A stretch of DNA of 46,019 nt from an uncultured Bacilli bacterium (GTDB lineage: Bacteria; Bacillota_I; Bacilli_A; RF39; UBA660): positions 1 through 46,019 of the forward strand of contig CAJTZY010000012.1 of assembly GCA_910584085.1 (NCBI GenBank), in the 5' to 3' direction. The notes below the pieces were generated by a model. The model did no database searches. It worked only from the letters and a program-made list of their open reading frames with translations, and was not told where the DNA came from. This document shows positions 25,996 to 35,082 of the stretch, piece by piece. The stretch's first letter is position 1. Every line of letters starts with the position of its first letter. The translations under genes were made by a program, and so were the position numbers.

Positions 25996-26072
25996 CGGGA
26001 AATGGCTCAACTTGGTAGAGCACTTGGTTTGGGACCAAGGGGTTGCAGGTTCAAATCCTGTTTTCCCGACCA
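25996..26072 (+). tRNA. tRNA-Pro (TGG)
   Basis: Acceptor CGGGAAA pairs with TTTCCCG. Loop TTTGGGA gives UGG. CCA is encoded. Confidence 0.97.
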
Positions 26073-26083
26073 TTCTGTTATTT

Positions 26084-26107
26084 AAGAACTATATAGTTCT
26101 TTTTTTG
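26084..26107 (+). terminator. terminator of third tRNA unit
   Basis: AAGAACT, ATAT, AGTTCTT, then a T-run. Confidence 0.75.
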
Positions 26108-26199
26108 TTTTACTTACCCCTTGAGCCCAAATCCTTATTTTTATAAAAAATACTAATATACATCAATAACACTATATATCATTTTTAAAGAATTTTCTG

Positions 26200-26898
26200 C
26201 TATACTAAAGGATGTTCCATGATCATGAATTTTTCCCTTGTTTTTTCATCTCTAAAAACACCAATTTTAAATGATATCTGAATTACTCCATTACTTAATG
26301 CATTTATAAAATCATCAAATCCCTTTAATTTATAAATGGTTAATCTACAAAATTTAAAATATTCTTTACTATATTCACTTTTCACTAATGCTTTTGCAAT
26401 AGCCAAATATTTTAACTTTCTATATACCTTTTCTCTTAGCGTATCAAAGTCCCAGTATACAGAATCTTCGATTAAATTTTTGTTTAGATCATAAACTAAT
26501 AAAAATATTTTTTCCTTATTTCTATCAACTCGTAATTTAAAATAATAATTTAACCCCACTTTTGATTGCACATTTGAAGAAACAGAAGTATTCAAGACAT
26601 TGTAATGTTTTAATACTGAATCAGGATATCCATACAAATTTTTAATTCTCTCTACTTCATGGTAATGCGGACCTTCAGGGGCATAATTAAAAAGCGTTAT
26701 GTTTGTATTACTATACGCTCTTTTCGCCTTAAGCTCGATACCATTATAATCTGGTATTTCAAGGTCATTCTTATTAATTCCTAGTAATGCTTCAAATGTT
26801 AATCCAATACCACCCCAATCTGACCTTATGCTTTTAATCCATCCAGAATTTTTAATTAATAAAAATTTATTTTTTAAATCTATAATTTCACTCTTCAT
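26200..26898 (-). CDS. MvaI/BcnI-family restriction endonuclease, orphan
   Basis: A 232-residue protein matching the MvaI/BcnI restriction nuclease family, whose known members cut CC(A/T)GG or CC(C/G)GG. The conserved block 'GGIGLTFEALLGI' to 'DLEIPDYNGIELKAKR' carries a Glu, then Asp, Glu and Lys spaced as E-x13-D-x4-E-x-K, the PD-(D/E)xK active site of this family. ATG 26898 has AGGAGG 9 nt upstream; the longer frame to 26979 lacks support. No DNA methyltransferase lies beside it. The neighbours are tRNA genes and an IS3 remnant, a typical insertion spot for acquired DNA. Specificity cannot be read from sequence. Confidence 0.8.
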   Translation of the reverse strand: MKSEIIDLKNKFLLIKNSGWIKSIRSDWGGIGLTFEALLGINKNDLEIPDYNGIELKAKRAYSNTNITLFNYAPEGPHYHEVERIKNLYGYPDSVLKHYNVLNTSVSSNVQSKVGLNYYFKLRVDRNKEKIFLLVYDLNKNLIEDSVYWDFDTLREKVYRKLKYLAIAKALVKSEYSKEYFKFCRLTIYKLKGFDDFINALSNGVIQISFKIGVFRDEKTREKFMIMEHPLV

Positions 26899-27136
26899 AA
26901 TAGTTGTCCTCCTATATATATTATTCTCCACAAATACCCTAAAATCCTTTTTTTGAACAAAGAAAATTAAAAATTTCATAATTATACAGATAAAAATCGA
27001 AAATAATATAAAAAACGCGAATGGTTATAAATTACAGGTGCATTTAATTAAGGGGGACCATTTAAATTTTTATAAAATAAATATTATATAACTTTCTTTT
27101 TATAATGACCTATATATAGTTTATTAGTGCCGTGTA

Positions 27137-27595
27137 ATGAAAACGAAAAATAAAAAAGAAAAGTTTGAAGATAACGTGAAACCAAATTTATTAAAGTATA
27201 ATTTTGACACAGATGCATCAAATAAAGTATGCAATACAGATGTAACATATTTAATTTTTAAAGGTTCAGGGGCTTATTTATCAACAATAATCTATTTATA
27301 TGATAGAAAGGTTGTTGCTTACAAAATATCAAAACCAAGTGATAATAAACTTGTTATGGATACCTTAAATGAGGCTATTTCAAAACAAAAAGATGTATAT
27401 GGACTTATCATTCACAGTGATCAATGGTTCCAATATATATCTTATGAATACAAAGTTATCTGTGAATCAAATAGTATTACTATTTCTATGGCGAAAAAAG
27501 GTATACCAATAAATGATTTAGGACCAGATTCAAATATCGTAGAATATGCTGAAGATGTTTTAGATATGATTAATTTTTTAATTGATAACAAATAA
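27137..27595 (+). pseudogene. IS3/IS150-type transposase remnant
   Basis: A 152-residue fragment of the integrase (rve) core of an IS3-family transposase. Recognisable pieces are 'NTDVTYLIFKGSGAYLSTII', 'YDRKVVAYKISKPSDNKLVM', 'GLIIHSDQWFQYISYEYK' and 'SMAKKGIPIND'. The first two catalytic Asp remain (TDV, HSD). The third acidic residue region (normally PMESF after SMSRKGTP) is replaced by unrelated sequence. 'SDQGFQY' has become 'SDQWFQY' and the N-terminal half is missing. No matching inverted ends were found. This is a decayed mobile element. Confidence 0.8.
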
Positions 27596-27637
27596 AGACA
27601 GACTTTATTTGAATAAATATTATAATTACATAATAAA

Positions 27638-27681
27638 AATCAAGGGTCAAGATGAACGAGACTATCGTTCACCCTTGATTT
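27638..27681 (-). terminator. long imperfect hairpin, probable rnr terminator
   Basis: AAATCAAGGGT (27638-27648) pairs with ACCCTTGATTT (27671-27681), and inner GAACG (27654-27658) pairs with CGTTC (27666-27670), leaving a 5-nt bulge. Read on the minus strand it is followed by T-rich sequence about 40 nt after the rnr stop. It could also be a relic of the adjacent mobile element. Confidence 0.5.
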
Positions 27682-27722
27682 AATATGAACTTTTTATTGA
27701 TGTCTTCTAAACAGGGTACACA

Positions 27723-29834
27723 TCATATACTTAAACTTTTTTGTTTATTTATTTTAAAATTAATTGTTCTATCTTCTTTACTTGCATCTTTAACAATAAC
27801 ACATATTTTGTCACCAATTTTAAATTTTCTTTTATTATTTTTTCCTACAATTACATGCTTATTAGAATCAAAATAATATCTATCTCCTAATATATCGTCT
27901 AACTTAATTTTTCCTAATATTAAACCAGAAGTTATTGCAAACATACCATATTGGTAAATTTCGGTTATATATGCTTCGAATTCTTCTCCAATATGGTTTT
28001 GCATATATTCGGCCATTGCCATAGCCTTTGCCTCATATTCAAAACTTTTATCTGTTCTTTCAGTTTTAGATGCAGTTTCACTTACATTTTTTAATTTATT
28101 TTCTAACATGTCAATATTTTGCTCATTATATTCAATACTATCTAATTCATCGATTAAAGTATGTATCATAAAGTCAGAAATTCTTCTAATTGGGGACGTA
28201 AAATGGCAGTATTTGTTTAATTGAAGTGCAAAATGACCCACATTATTTACATCATATTTGGCACATTTCATAGCTTTTAATAAAGAACTTTTTATAATGT
28301 GCATAGTATCAGAATCTTTTGTTTTATCTAAAATTCTTTTAATTGTAAGCTCATTTATATTTTTTATTTTTGGAATATTAAATTTAGAACAATTTAACAA
28401 TTCAATCATTTCTTTTACCCTTTGTTCATTTGGTGCTTCATGAATTCTATAAATAAAAGGTAACCATGAATAATTTTCCGCAATAGTTGTATTAGTAATA
28501 AGCATAAAATTTTCTATAATTTTTTCTGCTTTTCCAGAATTTTGTTCACTAAACTCATAAGTATGATCGTCCTCATTTTGACTAACCTTAATATCAGGTA
28601 TATTAAAATCTATATAATTTCTCCTGTTTCTAGCATTTTCTAATATATCACTTAACTCATTCATTATTTCTAATTCATTTTTAAACATATCGTAACCGCT
28701 AATTGATTCCTCATTAAGAATGCAATTTACGTCACTGTACCTCATAGCTTTCTTTGAATTTATTACCGAATTATATATTTTGTAATCAATAACATTTCCT
28801 TCAGAGTTTATTATCATCTCACAACTTTTTGTTAATCTATCTACATTCTCATTAAGAGAACAAATTCCATTAGATATATTTTTAGGAAACATAGGTATAC
28901 ATGTATTATTTGGATAATGGCTTGTTCCTCTTTGCAATGCTTCAACAAATAATTTTGAATCTGGTTTTATATAATAATTTACAGAGGCAATACTAACAAT
29001 TAGCTTATAATTTCCGTTGGAAAGTTTTTCAACATATACAGCATCATCCCTATCTTTAGTATTATCACAGTCAATTGTAATTATATTTTTATCTCTTAAA
29101 TCTACTCTACCTAGCAAGTCATTTTGGTTAACCTCAGTAGGAAGATTATTTGCTTCATTTAAAACCTCCTTTGAAAATTCTATAGAAATATTATATTTTG
29201 CTGCTAGTAATTTTATATCAATGTTAGGGTCTGATATAAATCCTAGTGACTTTTCTATTTCAGCGCTGTATGATCCGTTAATACATTCACAACCAACCGT
29301 TAACATAATAAGTTCACTATTAATTAACTTTTTTAATTGATTTCTATTTATAGTGACATTAATATTTAAGTTTTTATCATATGGAATTAATGATGCACTA
29401 TAACCATCACCAATAACTTCAAATACTACTTTACCATCTTTTCTTTTTATAATTTTATTAATTTTGCCTTTAAACTCATTCTTTTTGCTTAAAATTATTG
29501 AATTTACAATTACCCTGTCCCCACTTAATGCCCCATTTAAATCATTATGTTCAACAAAAATTTTATATCCATTATTGGTATGTACAATGCCGTTACCGGA
29601 CTTATTAATTTCTATTTCACCAAATGCCATTCCCATATCATTTGAAAAGCATCTATAACCCTTTTTGATATCAAAAAACAAACATCCATCTTCAACAAGC
29701 TTATCTAAAGCGTCGTTAAAAATATTAGTTTGTTTTTCACCTTTTATTTTAAATCTAGTTCTTAACTCATCCTTTGTAAAAAAATTTTTAGTTTGTGCAA
29801 AAAAGTCTTTAAACATTACTTCTAATTCTTCCAT
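27723..29834 (-). CDS. rnr: ribonuclease R
   Basis: Processive 3'-5' exoribonuclease that degrades structured RNA and takes part in rRNA and tmRNA quality control. The 703-residue protein has an N-terminal winged-helix/cold-shock region. The RNB catalytic domain has 'IDCDNTKDRDDAVYV', whose Asp residues bind metal, and 'CHFTSPIRRISDFMIH'. A C-terminal S1 domain starts around 'GEEFEAYITEIYQYGMFAI'. ATG 29834 follows AGAGGTG by 5 nt and is preferred over GTG 29840. It is somewhat shorter than B. subtilis RNase R. It is not next to secG or smpB as is often seen. Confidence 0.93.
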   Translation of the reverse strand: MEELEVMFKDFFAQTKNFFTKDELRTRFKIKGEKQTNIFNDALDKLVEDGCLFFDIKKGYRCFSNDMGMAFGEIEINKSGNGIVHTNNGYKIFVEHNDLNGALSGDRVIVNSIILSKKNEFKGKINKIIKRKDGKVVFEVIGDGYSASLIPYDKNLNINVTINRNQLKKLINSELIMLTVGCECINGSYSAEIEKSLGFISDPNIDIKLLAAKYNISIEFSKEVLNEANNLPTEVNQNDLLGRVDLRDKNIITIDCDNTKDRDDAVYVEKLSNGNYKLIVSIASVNYYIKPDSKLFVEALQRGTSHYPNNTCIPMFPKNISNGICSLNENVDRLTKSCEMIINSEGNVIDYKIYNSVINSKKAMRYSDVNCILNEESISGYDMFKNELEIMNELSDILENARNRRNYIDFNIPDIKVSQNEDDHTYEFSEQNSGKAEKIIENFMLITNTTIAENYSWLPFIYRIHEAPNEQRVKEMIELLNCSKFNIPKIKNINELTIKRILDKTKDSDTMHIIKSSLLKAMKCAKYDVNNVGHFALQLNKYCHFTSPIRRISDFMIHTLIDELDSIEYNEQNIDMLENKLKNVSETASKTERTDKSFEYEAKAMAMAEYMQNHIGEEFEAYITEIYQYGMFAITSGLILGKIKLDDILGDRYYFDSNKHVIVGKNNKRKFKIGDKICVIVKDASKEDRTINFKINKQKSLSI

Positions 29835-29931
29835 AACCACACCTCTATCTAAAACAATTTTAGCACATACGGCAATGATAGTAAATAAAATTTTTCTCTT
29901 TTATTAAATTTTATTTAAGACTCAAAATAAT

Positions 29932-29959
29932 AAAAAAGATTTATCACTTGGATAAATCA
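29932..29959 (-). terminator. terminator of tRNA-Trp
   Basis: Perfect 8-bp stem GATTTATC (29938-29945) / GATAAATC (29951-29958). On the minus strand it is followed by a T-run. Confidence 0.75.
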
Positions 29960-29972
29960 TTAATTTACAATA

Positions 29973-30046
29973 TGGCAGGGGTAGCAGGAGTTGAACCCAC
30001 ATCAGCGGTTTTGGAGACCGTTATTCTACCATTGAACTATACCCCT
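29973..30046 (-). tRNA. tRNA-Trp (CCA)
   Basis: Read on the minus strand: acceptor AGGGGTA pairs with TACCCCT, loop CTCCAAA gives CCA, G discriminator and encoded CCA. With UGA used as stop throughout, this supports the standard code rather than the UGA=Trp code of Mycoplasma. Confidence 0.97.
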
Positions 30047-30096
30047 GTGACTAAATAATTATATCATAAAATTTTATAATCTTCAATATTTTTTTG

Positions 30097-30105
30097 CATA
30101 TTATA
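30097..30105 (+). promoter_or_regulatory. possible mother-cell sigma -10 box of cwlJ
   Basis: CATATTATA fits the CATANNNTA pattern of SigE/SigK -10 boxes and lies 15 nt before the cwlJ start. The -35 region (ATAAT, about 16 nt upstream) is only a loose match. Confidence 0.3.
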
Positions 30106-30119
30106 AAATAGGTGATGAA

Positions 30120-30548
30120 ATGGCTATAATAAATTACACAGATAAAGAAAGAGATTTACTTGCTAGACTCATGCGCGCCGAAGCATTAGGCGAGGGTAAT
30201 CTTGGAATGCTTATGGTTGGGAATGTAGGCGTTAATAGAACAATTGGAAGGTGCCTTACTTTTAAAAGTATAACTACGATAAGCGATATGATATATCAGA
30301 ATCCAGGGGGATTTTCGGGAATTGACAGTCCTTTATTTTTTAGCAATCCTACAACACAAGAAAGAGAACTAGCAAATAGAGTATTAAAGGGAGAGTATTA
30401 TCACCCTGCAACAAATGCATTATGGTTTTATGCACCTAAAACAGGTGAAAATTGTAGGCCTACTTGGTATGATCAAAGAAATTCTGGAAGATATAAAAAT
30501 CATTGCTTTTACGAACCTGACCCCAATATATGTCAAGAAATACATTAA
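30120..30548 (+). CDS. cwlJ: CwlJ-type spore cortex-lytic enzyme
   Basis: Degrades spore cortex peptidoglycan during germination. The 142-residue protein is a bare SleB/CwlJ catalytic domain (Hydrolase_2) without signal peptide or binding domain. That is the CwlJ form, same length as I recall for B. subtilis CwlJ, rather than the longer exported SleB. 'LMRAEALGEG' carries the catalytic Glu21. 'MVGNVGVNR', 'GGFSGIDSPLFF' and 'NALWFYAP' are family motifs. GGTGATGAA precedes ATG 30120. It probably works with the gerA receptor at 15-19 kb; the partner gerQ is not in the window. Confidence 0.9.
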   Translation: MAIINYTDKERDLLARLMRAEALGEGNLGMLMVGNVGVNRTIGRCLTFKSITTISDMIYQNPGGFSGIDSPLFFSNPTTQERELANRVLKGEYYHPATNALWFYAPKTGENCRPTWYDQRNSGRYKNHCFYEPDPNICQEIH

Positions 30549-30565
30549 AAAATTTCAAAAATATG

Positions 30566-30594
30566 TTGACACTTTGTTAAAATAATGCTATACT
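30566..30594 (+). promoter_or_regulatory. promoter of tRNA-Ala
   Basis: TTGACA at 30566-30571, a 17-nt spacer, TATACT at 30589-30594, 23 nt before the tRNA. Confidence 0.8.
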
Positions 30595-30617
30595 TTAGTA
30601 GTAACTTTGTTACTGCT

Positions 30618-30694
30618 GGGGAATTAGCTCAGTTGGCTAGAGCATCTGCCTTGCACGCAGGGGGTCAAGGGTTCGAGTCCCTTATTCTCCACCA
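30618..30694 (+). tRNA. tRNA-Ala (TGC)
   Basis: Acceptor GGGGAAT pairs with ATTCTCC (one G-U). Loop CTTGCAC gives UGC. CCA is encoded. Single-gene unit with its own promoter and terminator. Confidence 0.97.
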
Positions 30695-30710
30695 TATTGA
30701 TTTTTAAACT

Positions 30711-30741
30711 CAGATTTAGTCTTAAAATCTGGTTTTTTTTA
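30711..30741 (+). terminator. terminator of tRNA-Ala
   Basis: CAGATTT (30711-30717), 7-nt loop, AAATCTG (30725-30731), then a run of T. Confidence 0.8.
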
Positions 30742-30919
30742 TATCCTTAAAACCTTAAAAAAATTAATATAAAACCAATAACTATCTATATTTTTTAGCT
30801 ATGTATATAGTACAGTTTTCATACGATAGCCATGTACAAATTTGTGATAATTAACTATTAGTAATTTATTTTTTTTCTTTAGTATGATATAATATACAAG
30901 TAATAGAGGAGGTACCAAA

Positions 30920-31738
30920 ATGACATTTGATAGAATCGTCGATTTAGCAAAAAATGTAATAGATGTACTACTTGTATGGCTTGTATTATATTATGTGTTA
31001 AAAAGTTTAAGCAAAAATGTTAAAATGGTATTATTATTTAAAGGAATAATATTTATTTTAATTTTAAAAATACTTAGTGATATATTTGATTTAGTTACAA
31101 TAGGATTTTTACTAGACTATGTAATTGAATGGGGAATACTTGCATTGATTGTAATATTTCAACCAGAAATTAGAAATGTATTAGAACAACTTGGTAGAAG
31201 TCAATTACTTGGTAGACATAAAGTACTCACCGTAGATGAAAGAGAAAGAGTTGTTTATGAAATAGTTAGCGCGATGGACTCACTTAGAAAAACTAGAACA
31301 GGAGCGCTTATAGTAATAGAAAGAGATAACAGTTTAAATGATTACATACAAAAATCAAAAAAAATTTATGCAGATATATCTAGCGATTTATTAATGTCTA
31401 TATTTTTTCCCAATAATCCATTACACGATGGTGGTGTAATTATTCAAGGGGATAAAATTACATGCGCTAGAGCAGTTTTTCCAACAAGTGAAAATTCTAA
31501 ATATATAAAAAGATTAGGAACACGCCATAGAGCATCACTAGGAATTGCAGAAATAACAGACTGTATATCATTAGTAGTATCTGAGGAAACAGGTAGACTT
31601 TCAATGGCTATGGGTGGCGAGTTACATTATAATTTGACACCAGATGAAATTAAAGTTATGTTGCTTGAAGAGTTGAGCCCTAAAAAATCGATAATAATCG
31701 AAGAAGAGGAGGAAAAATCTGATGAACAAAATAACTAA
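30920..31738 (+). CDS. cdaA: diadenylate cyclase CdaA (c-di-AMP synthase)
   Basis: Makes the second messenger c-di-AMP from two ATP. Three N-terminal membrane helices (about 10-80) are followed by the DAC domain: 'QPEIRNVLEQLGR', 'FPNNPLHDGGVIIQ' and 'GTRHRASLGIAE'. The usual DGA active-site motif reads DGG here; RHR is intact. GAGGAGGTACC precedes ATG 30920. It overlaps the next gene, ybbR, by 17 nt, so the two are coupled, as expected for the regulator CdaR/YbbR. The glmM gene that normally completes this operon is absent. Confidence 0.93.
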   Translation: MTFDRIVDLAKNVIDVLLVWLVLYYVLKSLSKNVKMVLLFKGIIFILILKILSDIFDLVTIGFLLDYVIEWGILALIVIFQPEIRNVLEQLGRSQLLGRHKVLTVDERERVVYEIVSAMDSLRKTRTGALIVIERDNSLNDYIQKSKKIYADISSDLLMSIFFPNNPLHDGGVIIQGDKITCARAVFPTSENSKYIKRLGTRHRASLGIAEITDCISLVVSEETGRLSMAMGGELHYNLTPDEIKVMLLEELSPKKSIIIEEEEEKSDEQNN

Positions 31739-33071
31739 TTTCTTTAAAAGTGTATTTAATTTTATTGATAGATATTTTATAATGCCAATAACCAGACTGG
31801 CATTTAGAATAACAAAAAAAATTAATGTTCCTAATAAAAAATTTGAATCATGGTTATCAAAACAGTCGACATTACTATTTCTATCTCTATTCTTAGCAAT
31901 AGTGATATTTATAGTAGTTGATCAAAAAATAATAAATTTCTCTAGTCAATCTGCAGAGGTATTTAAAGATCAGAAAGTAAATGTAATATATAATGAAGAG
32001 CAATATGTTGTTGAAGGGTTACCAGAAAAAGTAGATGTAACATTAATAGGAAGAAAAGCAGAACTTTATATAGCAAAACAATCTTCAAGTAATGGTGTTA
32101 CAGTAGATCTCACTGGACTTACCCCTGGAACTCATAAAGTAAACATACAATATGGTCAAGGATTATCAGGTATAGAATATAGTGTAAATCCAAGTGTTGC
32201 AACAGTTATAATTTATGAGAAAGTTTCAGATACGAGAAATCTTACCTATGATATAGTAAATGATAATAAGCTAGATACAACGTTAATAGTAAATGGTATT
32301 AAACTTAGTACAGATGAAGTAACAATTAGAGGCGCAGAATATAAAGTTAACCAAGTTGCAACTGTAAAAGCTTTAATTGACGTTGATAATTTATCTAAAA
32401 AGGAAGCAGGAATACAAACATTAAACGATATTACATTAAAAGCTTATGACAACGCTGGTAATGTTGTTGACGTTGAATTTGTTCCATCAAAAATAAGTGC
32501 GGAAGTTGATTTAGCATCTCCAAGTAAAAAGGTTACATTAAACTTTGTGCCAGAAGGAACTTTAGCAACTGGAAAATCAATGAGTGGTTACACCTTTAGT
32601 CAAAACGACGTTGTCGTTTATGGGGATAGTGAAACACTTTCAAAAGTAAATAGTTTAGATGTAATTGTAGATGTTTCAAATTTATCAGCTGATACATCAT
32701 TTAGGGCAGAAATCAAGAAACCAACGGGAATTAAAACATTAAGCGTAAACTATGTTACAGTTTCATTAAATATAACTGATTCATCATCAGAACCAGTTCA
32801 ATTTAATATTCCTTTAACCGGACTTAATGTAAGTGAAGGATTAATTGCTCAACCAATAAATAATGATAATGGATTTATAAATGTTGAGGTTCAAGGTGCA
32901 GCATCGGTATTATCAACAATAAATGAATCAGACATCACAGCATACGTTGATTTAACTGGATTAGGTGAAGGAACATATACAAGGGAAGTAATTGTTAAAG
33001 GAACAAATCCTCTAGCAATTTATAGATCTAAGAGATTAGAAGCAACAGTTACAATAAGTAAAAGAAAATAA
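31722..33071 (+). CDS. ybbR: YbbR/CdaR-domain regulator of CdaA
   Basis: Membrane-anchored regulator of c-di-AMP synthesis. The 449-residue protein has one membrane helix at about 50-68 ('LLFLSLFLAIVIFIVVDQKI'). An extracytoplasmic region of repeated YbbR beta domains follows, with recurring 'VNVIY..EQYVVEGLPEKVDVTL', 'EVTIRGAEYKVNQVATVKA' and 'DVVVYGDSETLSKV' segments. The start overlaps cdaA by 17 nt. The usual third gene, glmM, is not downstream; a convergent DUF378 gene is there instead. Confidence 0.9.
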   Translation: MNKITNFFKSVFNFIDRYFIMPITRLAFRITKKINVPNKKFESWLSKQSTLLFLSLFLAIVIFIVVDQKIINFSSQSAEVFKDQKVNVIYNEEQYVVEGLPEKVDVTLIGRKAELYIAKQSSSNGVTVDLTGLTPGTHKVNIQYGQGLSGIEYSVNPSVATVIIYEKVSDTRNLTYDIVNDNKLDTTLIVNGIKLSTDEVTIRGAEYKVNQVATVKALIDVDNLSKKEAGIQTLNDITLKAYDNAGNVVDVEFVPSKISAEVDLASPSKKVTLNFVPEGTLATGKSMSGYTFSQNDVVVYGDSETLSKVNSLDVIVDVSNLSADTSFRAEIKKPTGIKTLSVNYVTVSLNITDSSSEPVQFNIPLTGLNVSEGLIAQPINNDNGFINVEVQGAASVLSTINESDITAYVDLTGLGEGTYTREVIVKGTNPLAIYRSKRLEATVTISKRK

Positions 33072-33077
33072 TAAAGA

Positions 33078-33110
33078 AGACACTCAAAAATTCTGAGTGC
33101 CTTTTATTTT
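33078..33110. terminator. terminator between ybbR and DUF378 gene
   Basis: CACTCA (33081-33086) pairs with TGAGTG (33094-33099), extended by AAG/CTT across a mismatch, then TTTTATTTT. Confidence 0.7.
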
Positions 33111-33301
33111 GTTTCAATGTGATTGAATAATATACCTAAATTAATTAAACCACATATTCCTACAATAATATAAACAATTTTAGAAACCATAGAATCTCCA
33201 AAAATCCATTCTACTACATTAAAATCAAATAAACCTATTATTCCCCATACAATTGCACCTATTATTGTAAAAACTAAACAAGTTTTTTGTAATCCTTCCA
33301 T
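33104..33301 (-). CDS. DUF378 small membrane protein
   Basis: A 65-residue protein with two membrane helices (about 7-28 and 40-60). The family pattern is visible: 'IGAIVWGIIGLFDFNVVEWI' and 'SKIVYIIVGICGL'. The family is found across Bacillota, with no known biochemical role. AAAGGATGGAATT precedes ATG 33301. It is convergent with ybbR and divergent from the lipoprotein gene at 33403. Confidence 0.88.
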   Translation of the reverse strand: MEGLQKTCLVFTIIGAIVWGIIGLFDFNVVEWIFGDSMVSKIVYIIVGICGLINLGILFNHIETK

Positions 33302-33402
33302 AATTCCATCCTTTCTATCATTTTTTATTTTTTACATATATTAATAAATTATTCATAATAGTTGTTTTATACCATATAATTAATTGAAAAATGAGGTGAA
33401 AT

Positions 33403-34446
33403 ATGAAAAAAATAATTTTGTTTTTAGGAGTAGTTTTATTGCTGTCTGGATGTGGTAAATACAGTGATAAAGATTTAGTAAAGGATTTAAATAAAAAAAT
33501 TAATGATTCAAAAGCATATCACATGACAGGAACTTTAGAAATTTATAGAAACGAGGAAAAATATACATATAGTGTTGATTCATCATATAAAGAAGAAGAT
33601 AAATTTAAAGTTAATTTAATAAATCAAAATAATAATCATGAACAAATAATATTAAAAAATAAGCAAGATGTATATGTACTAACACCAACACTTAATAAAA
33701 GTTTTAAATTTCAAAGTGACTGGCCATATAATAATTCTCAAATATATTTACTACAACCAATACTAAAAGATATAACAAATGATAAAGATAGAACTTATGA
33801 AAAAGTAAGTGATGGATATGTAATAACAAGTAAAGTAAATTATTCGACAGAAAAGGATTTTAAAAATCAAAAAGTTTATGTAGATAAAGATAAGAATATA
33901 ACAAAAATAGAAGTACTAGATACTAACAATAACGTAAGAATGAGTCTTACAATTATCGATATAGATTATAAGGCTAAATTTGATGATGACTATTTTGAAG
34001 CCAGTAAATATCAAAAAGAAATAATAGACAAAAAGGAAGAGAATAATCAAACAGGTAATAATGCAAGTGATAAAAATCAAACCAATACAAGCACTAATAC
34101 AACAACATCAAAAATAGATCAAATCGTATATCCTATGTATTTACCAGTAGATACCAAATTAACAGGTCAAGATATAGTGGAAACAAATAACGGAGAAAGA
34201 GTAATATTAACTTTTGGAGGAGAATCATCATTTACAATCGTACAAGAAACTTTAGCAGATGTAAATTCTACTAATTATGTATATGGAGATCCTTATTTGA
34301 TTTTAGACACTGTTGGTGCAATAACAGATTATTCAGTATCTTGGATAAGTAATGGAGTAGAATATTCTGTTATGTCAGATGCAATGGATGTGGATGAACT
34401 TTTAACCGTTGCTCAATCAATAAGTGTAGTTGCTTCAGCAAAATAG
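33403..34446 (+). CDS. LolA-like lipoprotein (GerS-type)
   Basis: A 347-residue lipoprotein; 'MKKIILFLGVVLLLSGCG' carries lipobox LSGC with Cys17. Residues about 25-210 read like the LolA-like beta fold seen in Gram-positive lipoproteins such as Clostridioides GerS ('KAYHMTGTLEIYRNEEKY', 'KVYVDKDKNITKIEV'). An Asn/Thr linker (about 212-240) leads to a C-terminal DUF4367-like domain ('RVILTFGGESSFTIVQETL'). GAGGTGAAAT precedes ATG 33403. CATATAAT upstream resembles a SigE -10, which would fit a sporulation role. The family call is from motifs, and the germination link is inference. Confidence 0.6.
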   Translation: MKKIILFLGVVLLLSGCGKYSDKDLVKDLNKKINDSKAYHMTGTLEIYRNEEKYTYSVDSSYKEEDKFKVNLINQNNNHEQIILKNKQDVYVLTPTLNKSFKFQSDWPYNNSQIYLLQPILKDITNDKDRTYEKVSDGYVITSKVNYSTEKDFKNQKVYVDKDKNITKIEVLDTNNNVRMSLTIIDIDYKAKFDDDYFEASKYQKEIIDKKEENNQTGNNASDKNQTNTSTNTTTSKIDQIVYPMYLPVDTKLTGQDIVETNNGERVILTFGGESSFTIVQETLADVNSTNYVYGDPYLILDTVGAITDYSVSWISNGVEYSVMSDAMDVDELLTVAQSISVVASAK

Positions 34447-34533
34447 TAAAAAATATAGTATAAATCATTAAATAATTACTTCATTAATTTACATATCAAA
34501 ACATACATGTTATAATATTAATTGGTGATTTAT

Positions 34534-35082
34534 ATGAAGACTGCAAGAATTAGAAATAATAAAAGTCAAAATAAACAAAAAACAGAAACTATAAGCGAAG
34601 AATACTCATTAAAAAAAATATCTATAACATTAATATCTTTAGTAGCTATATTCTTTATCTTTTATTTTATAACTACTGTAGTGGTTAAACCAAATAAAAA
34701 TAATAATACAGATAATACTATGGTAGACTTTGATTCAACAAAAATAATACTTAGCCATTTGCTTGATAGAAAAGAAGAGGAATATTTTGTAATCGCATAT
34801 AAGGGTGGAAAATCATCTTCTAAAGTAAATTATCAAGAATTATATAATACATATATAAATGACTATAAGAAAAAAGAAGGCTCACTAAACTTTTATAGTG
34901 CTGATTTAGATGATGTATTCAACAAAAATTTTATATCTGAAAATACAAATATAACAGATGATATAAATGAATTAAGATTAAACGATGAAGCTTTATTTAA
35001 AATAAAAAATGGTAAAATAGAAGAAAACTATATTGGACATTCAGATATAATAGAAAAATTATCAAGTTTGAAAAAGAGTTAG
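34534..35082 (+). CDS. hypothetical single-pass membrane protein
   Basis: A 182-residue protein I do not recognise. A basic cytosolic N-terminus (about 1-33) is followed by one membrane helix (about 34-56, 'ISITLISLVAIFFIFYFITT'). A polar extracytoplasmic domain of about 120 residues follows ('YFVIAYKGGKSSSKVNYQE'). GGTGAT precedes ATG 34534 at 6 nt; the upstream start at 34522 lies before that site. It follows the lipoprotein gene in the same direction after 87 nt. Confidence 0.72.
   Translation: MKTARIRNNKSQNKQKTETISEEYSLKKISITLISLVAIFFIFYFITTVVVKPNKNNNTDNTMVDFDSTKIILSHLLDRKEEEYFVIAYKGGKSSSKVNYQELYNTYINDYKKKEGSLNFYSADLDDVFNKNFISENTNITDDINELRLNDEALFKIKNGKIEENYIGHSDIIEKLSSLKKS

Noticed and set aside
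25934..26146. Plus-strand open frame of 70 codons
   Set aside because: Consists of tRNA-Arg and tRNA-Pro sequence read as codons.
26980..27136. Possible left end of an IS3-type element (GGGGGACCATTT-like stretch near 27053)
   Set aside because: Resembles ends of some IS3 elements, but no matching inverted copy is found downstream of the transposase remnant, so boundaries cannot be supported.
29973..30046. UGA read as Trp (Mycoplasma-type code)
   Set aside because: The tRNA-Trp has a CCA anticodon and UGA ends several clear genes, such as LysR at 4494 and the S1 protein region.
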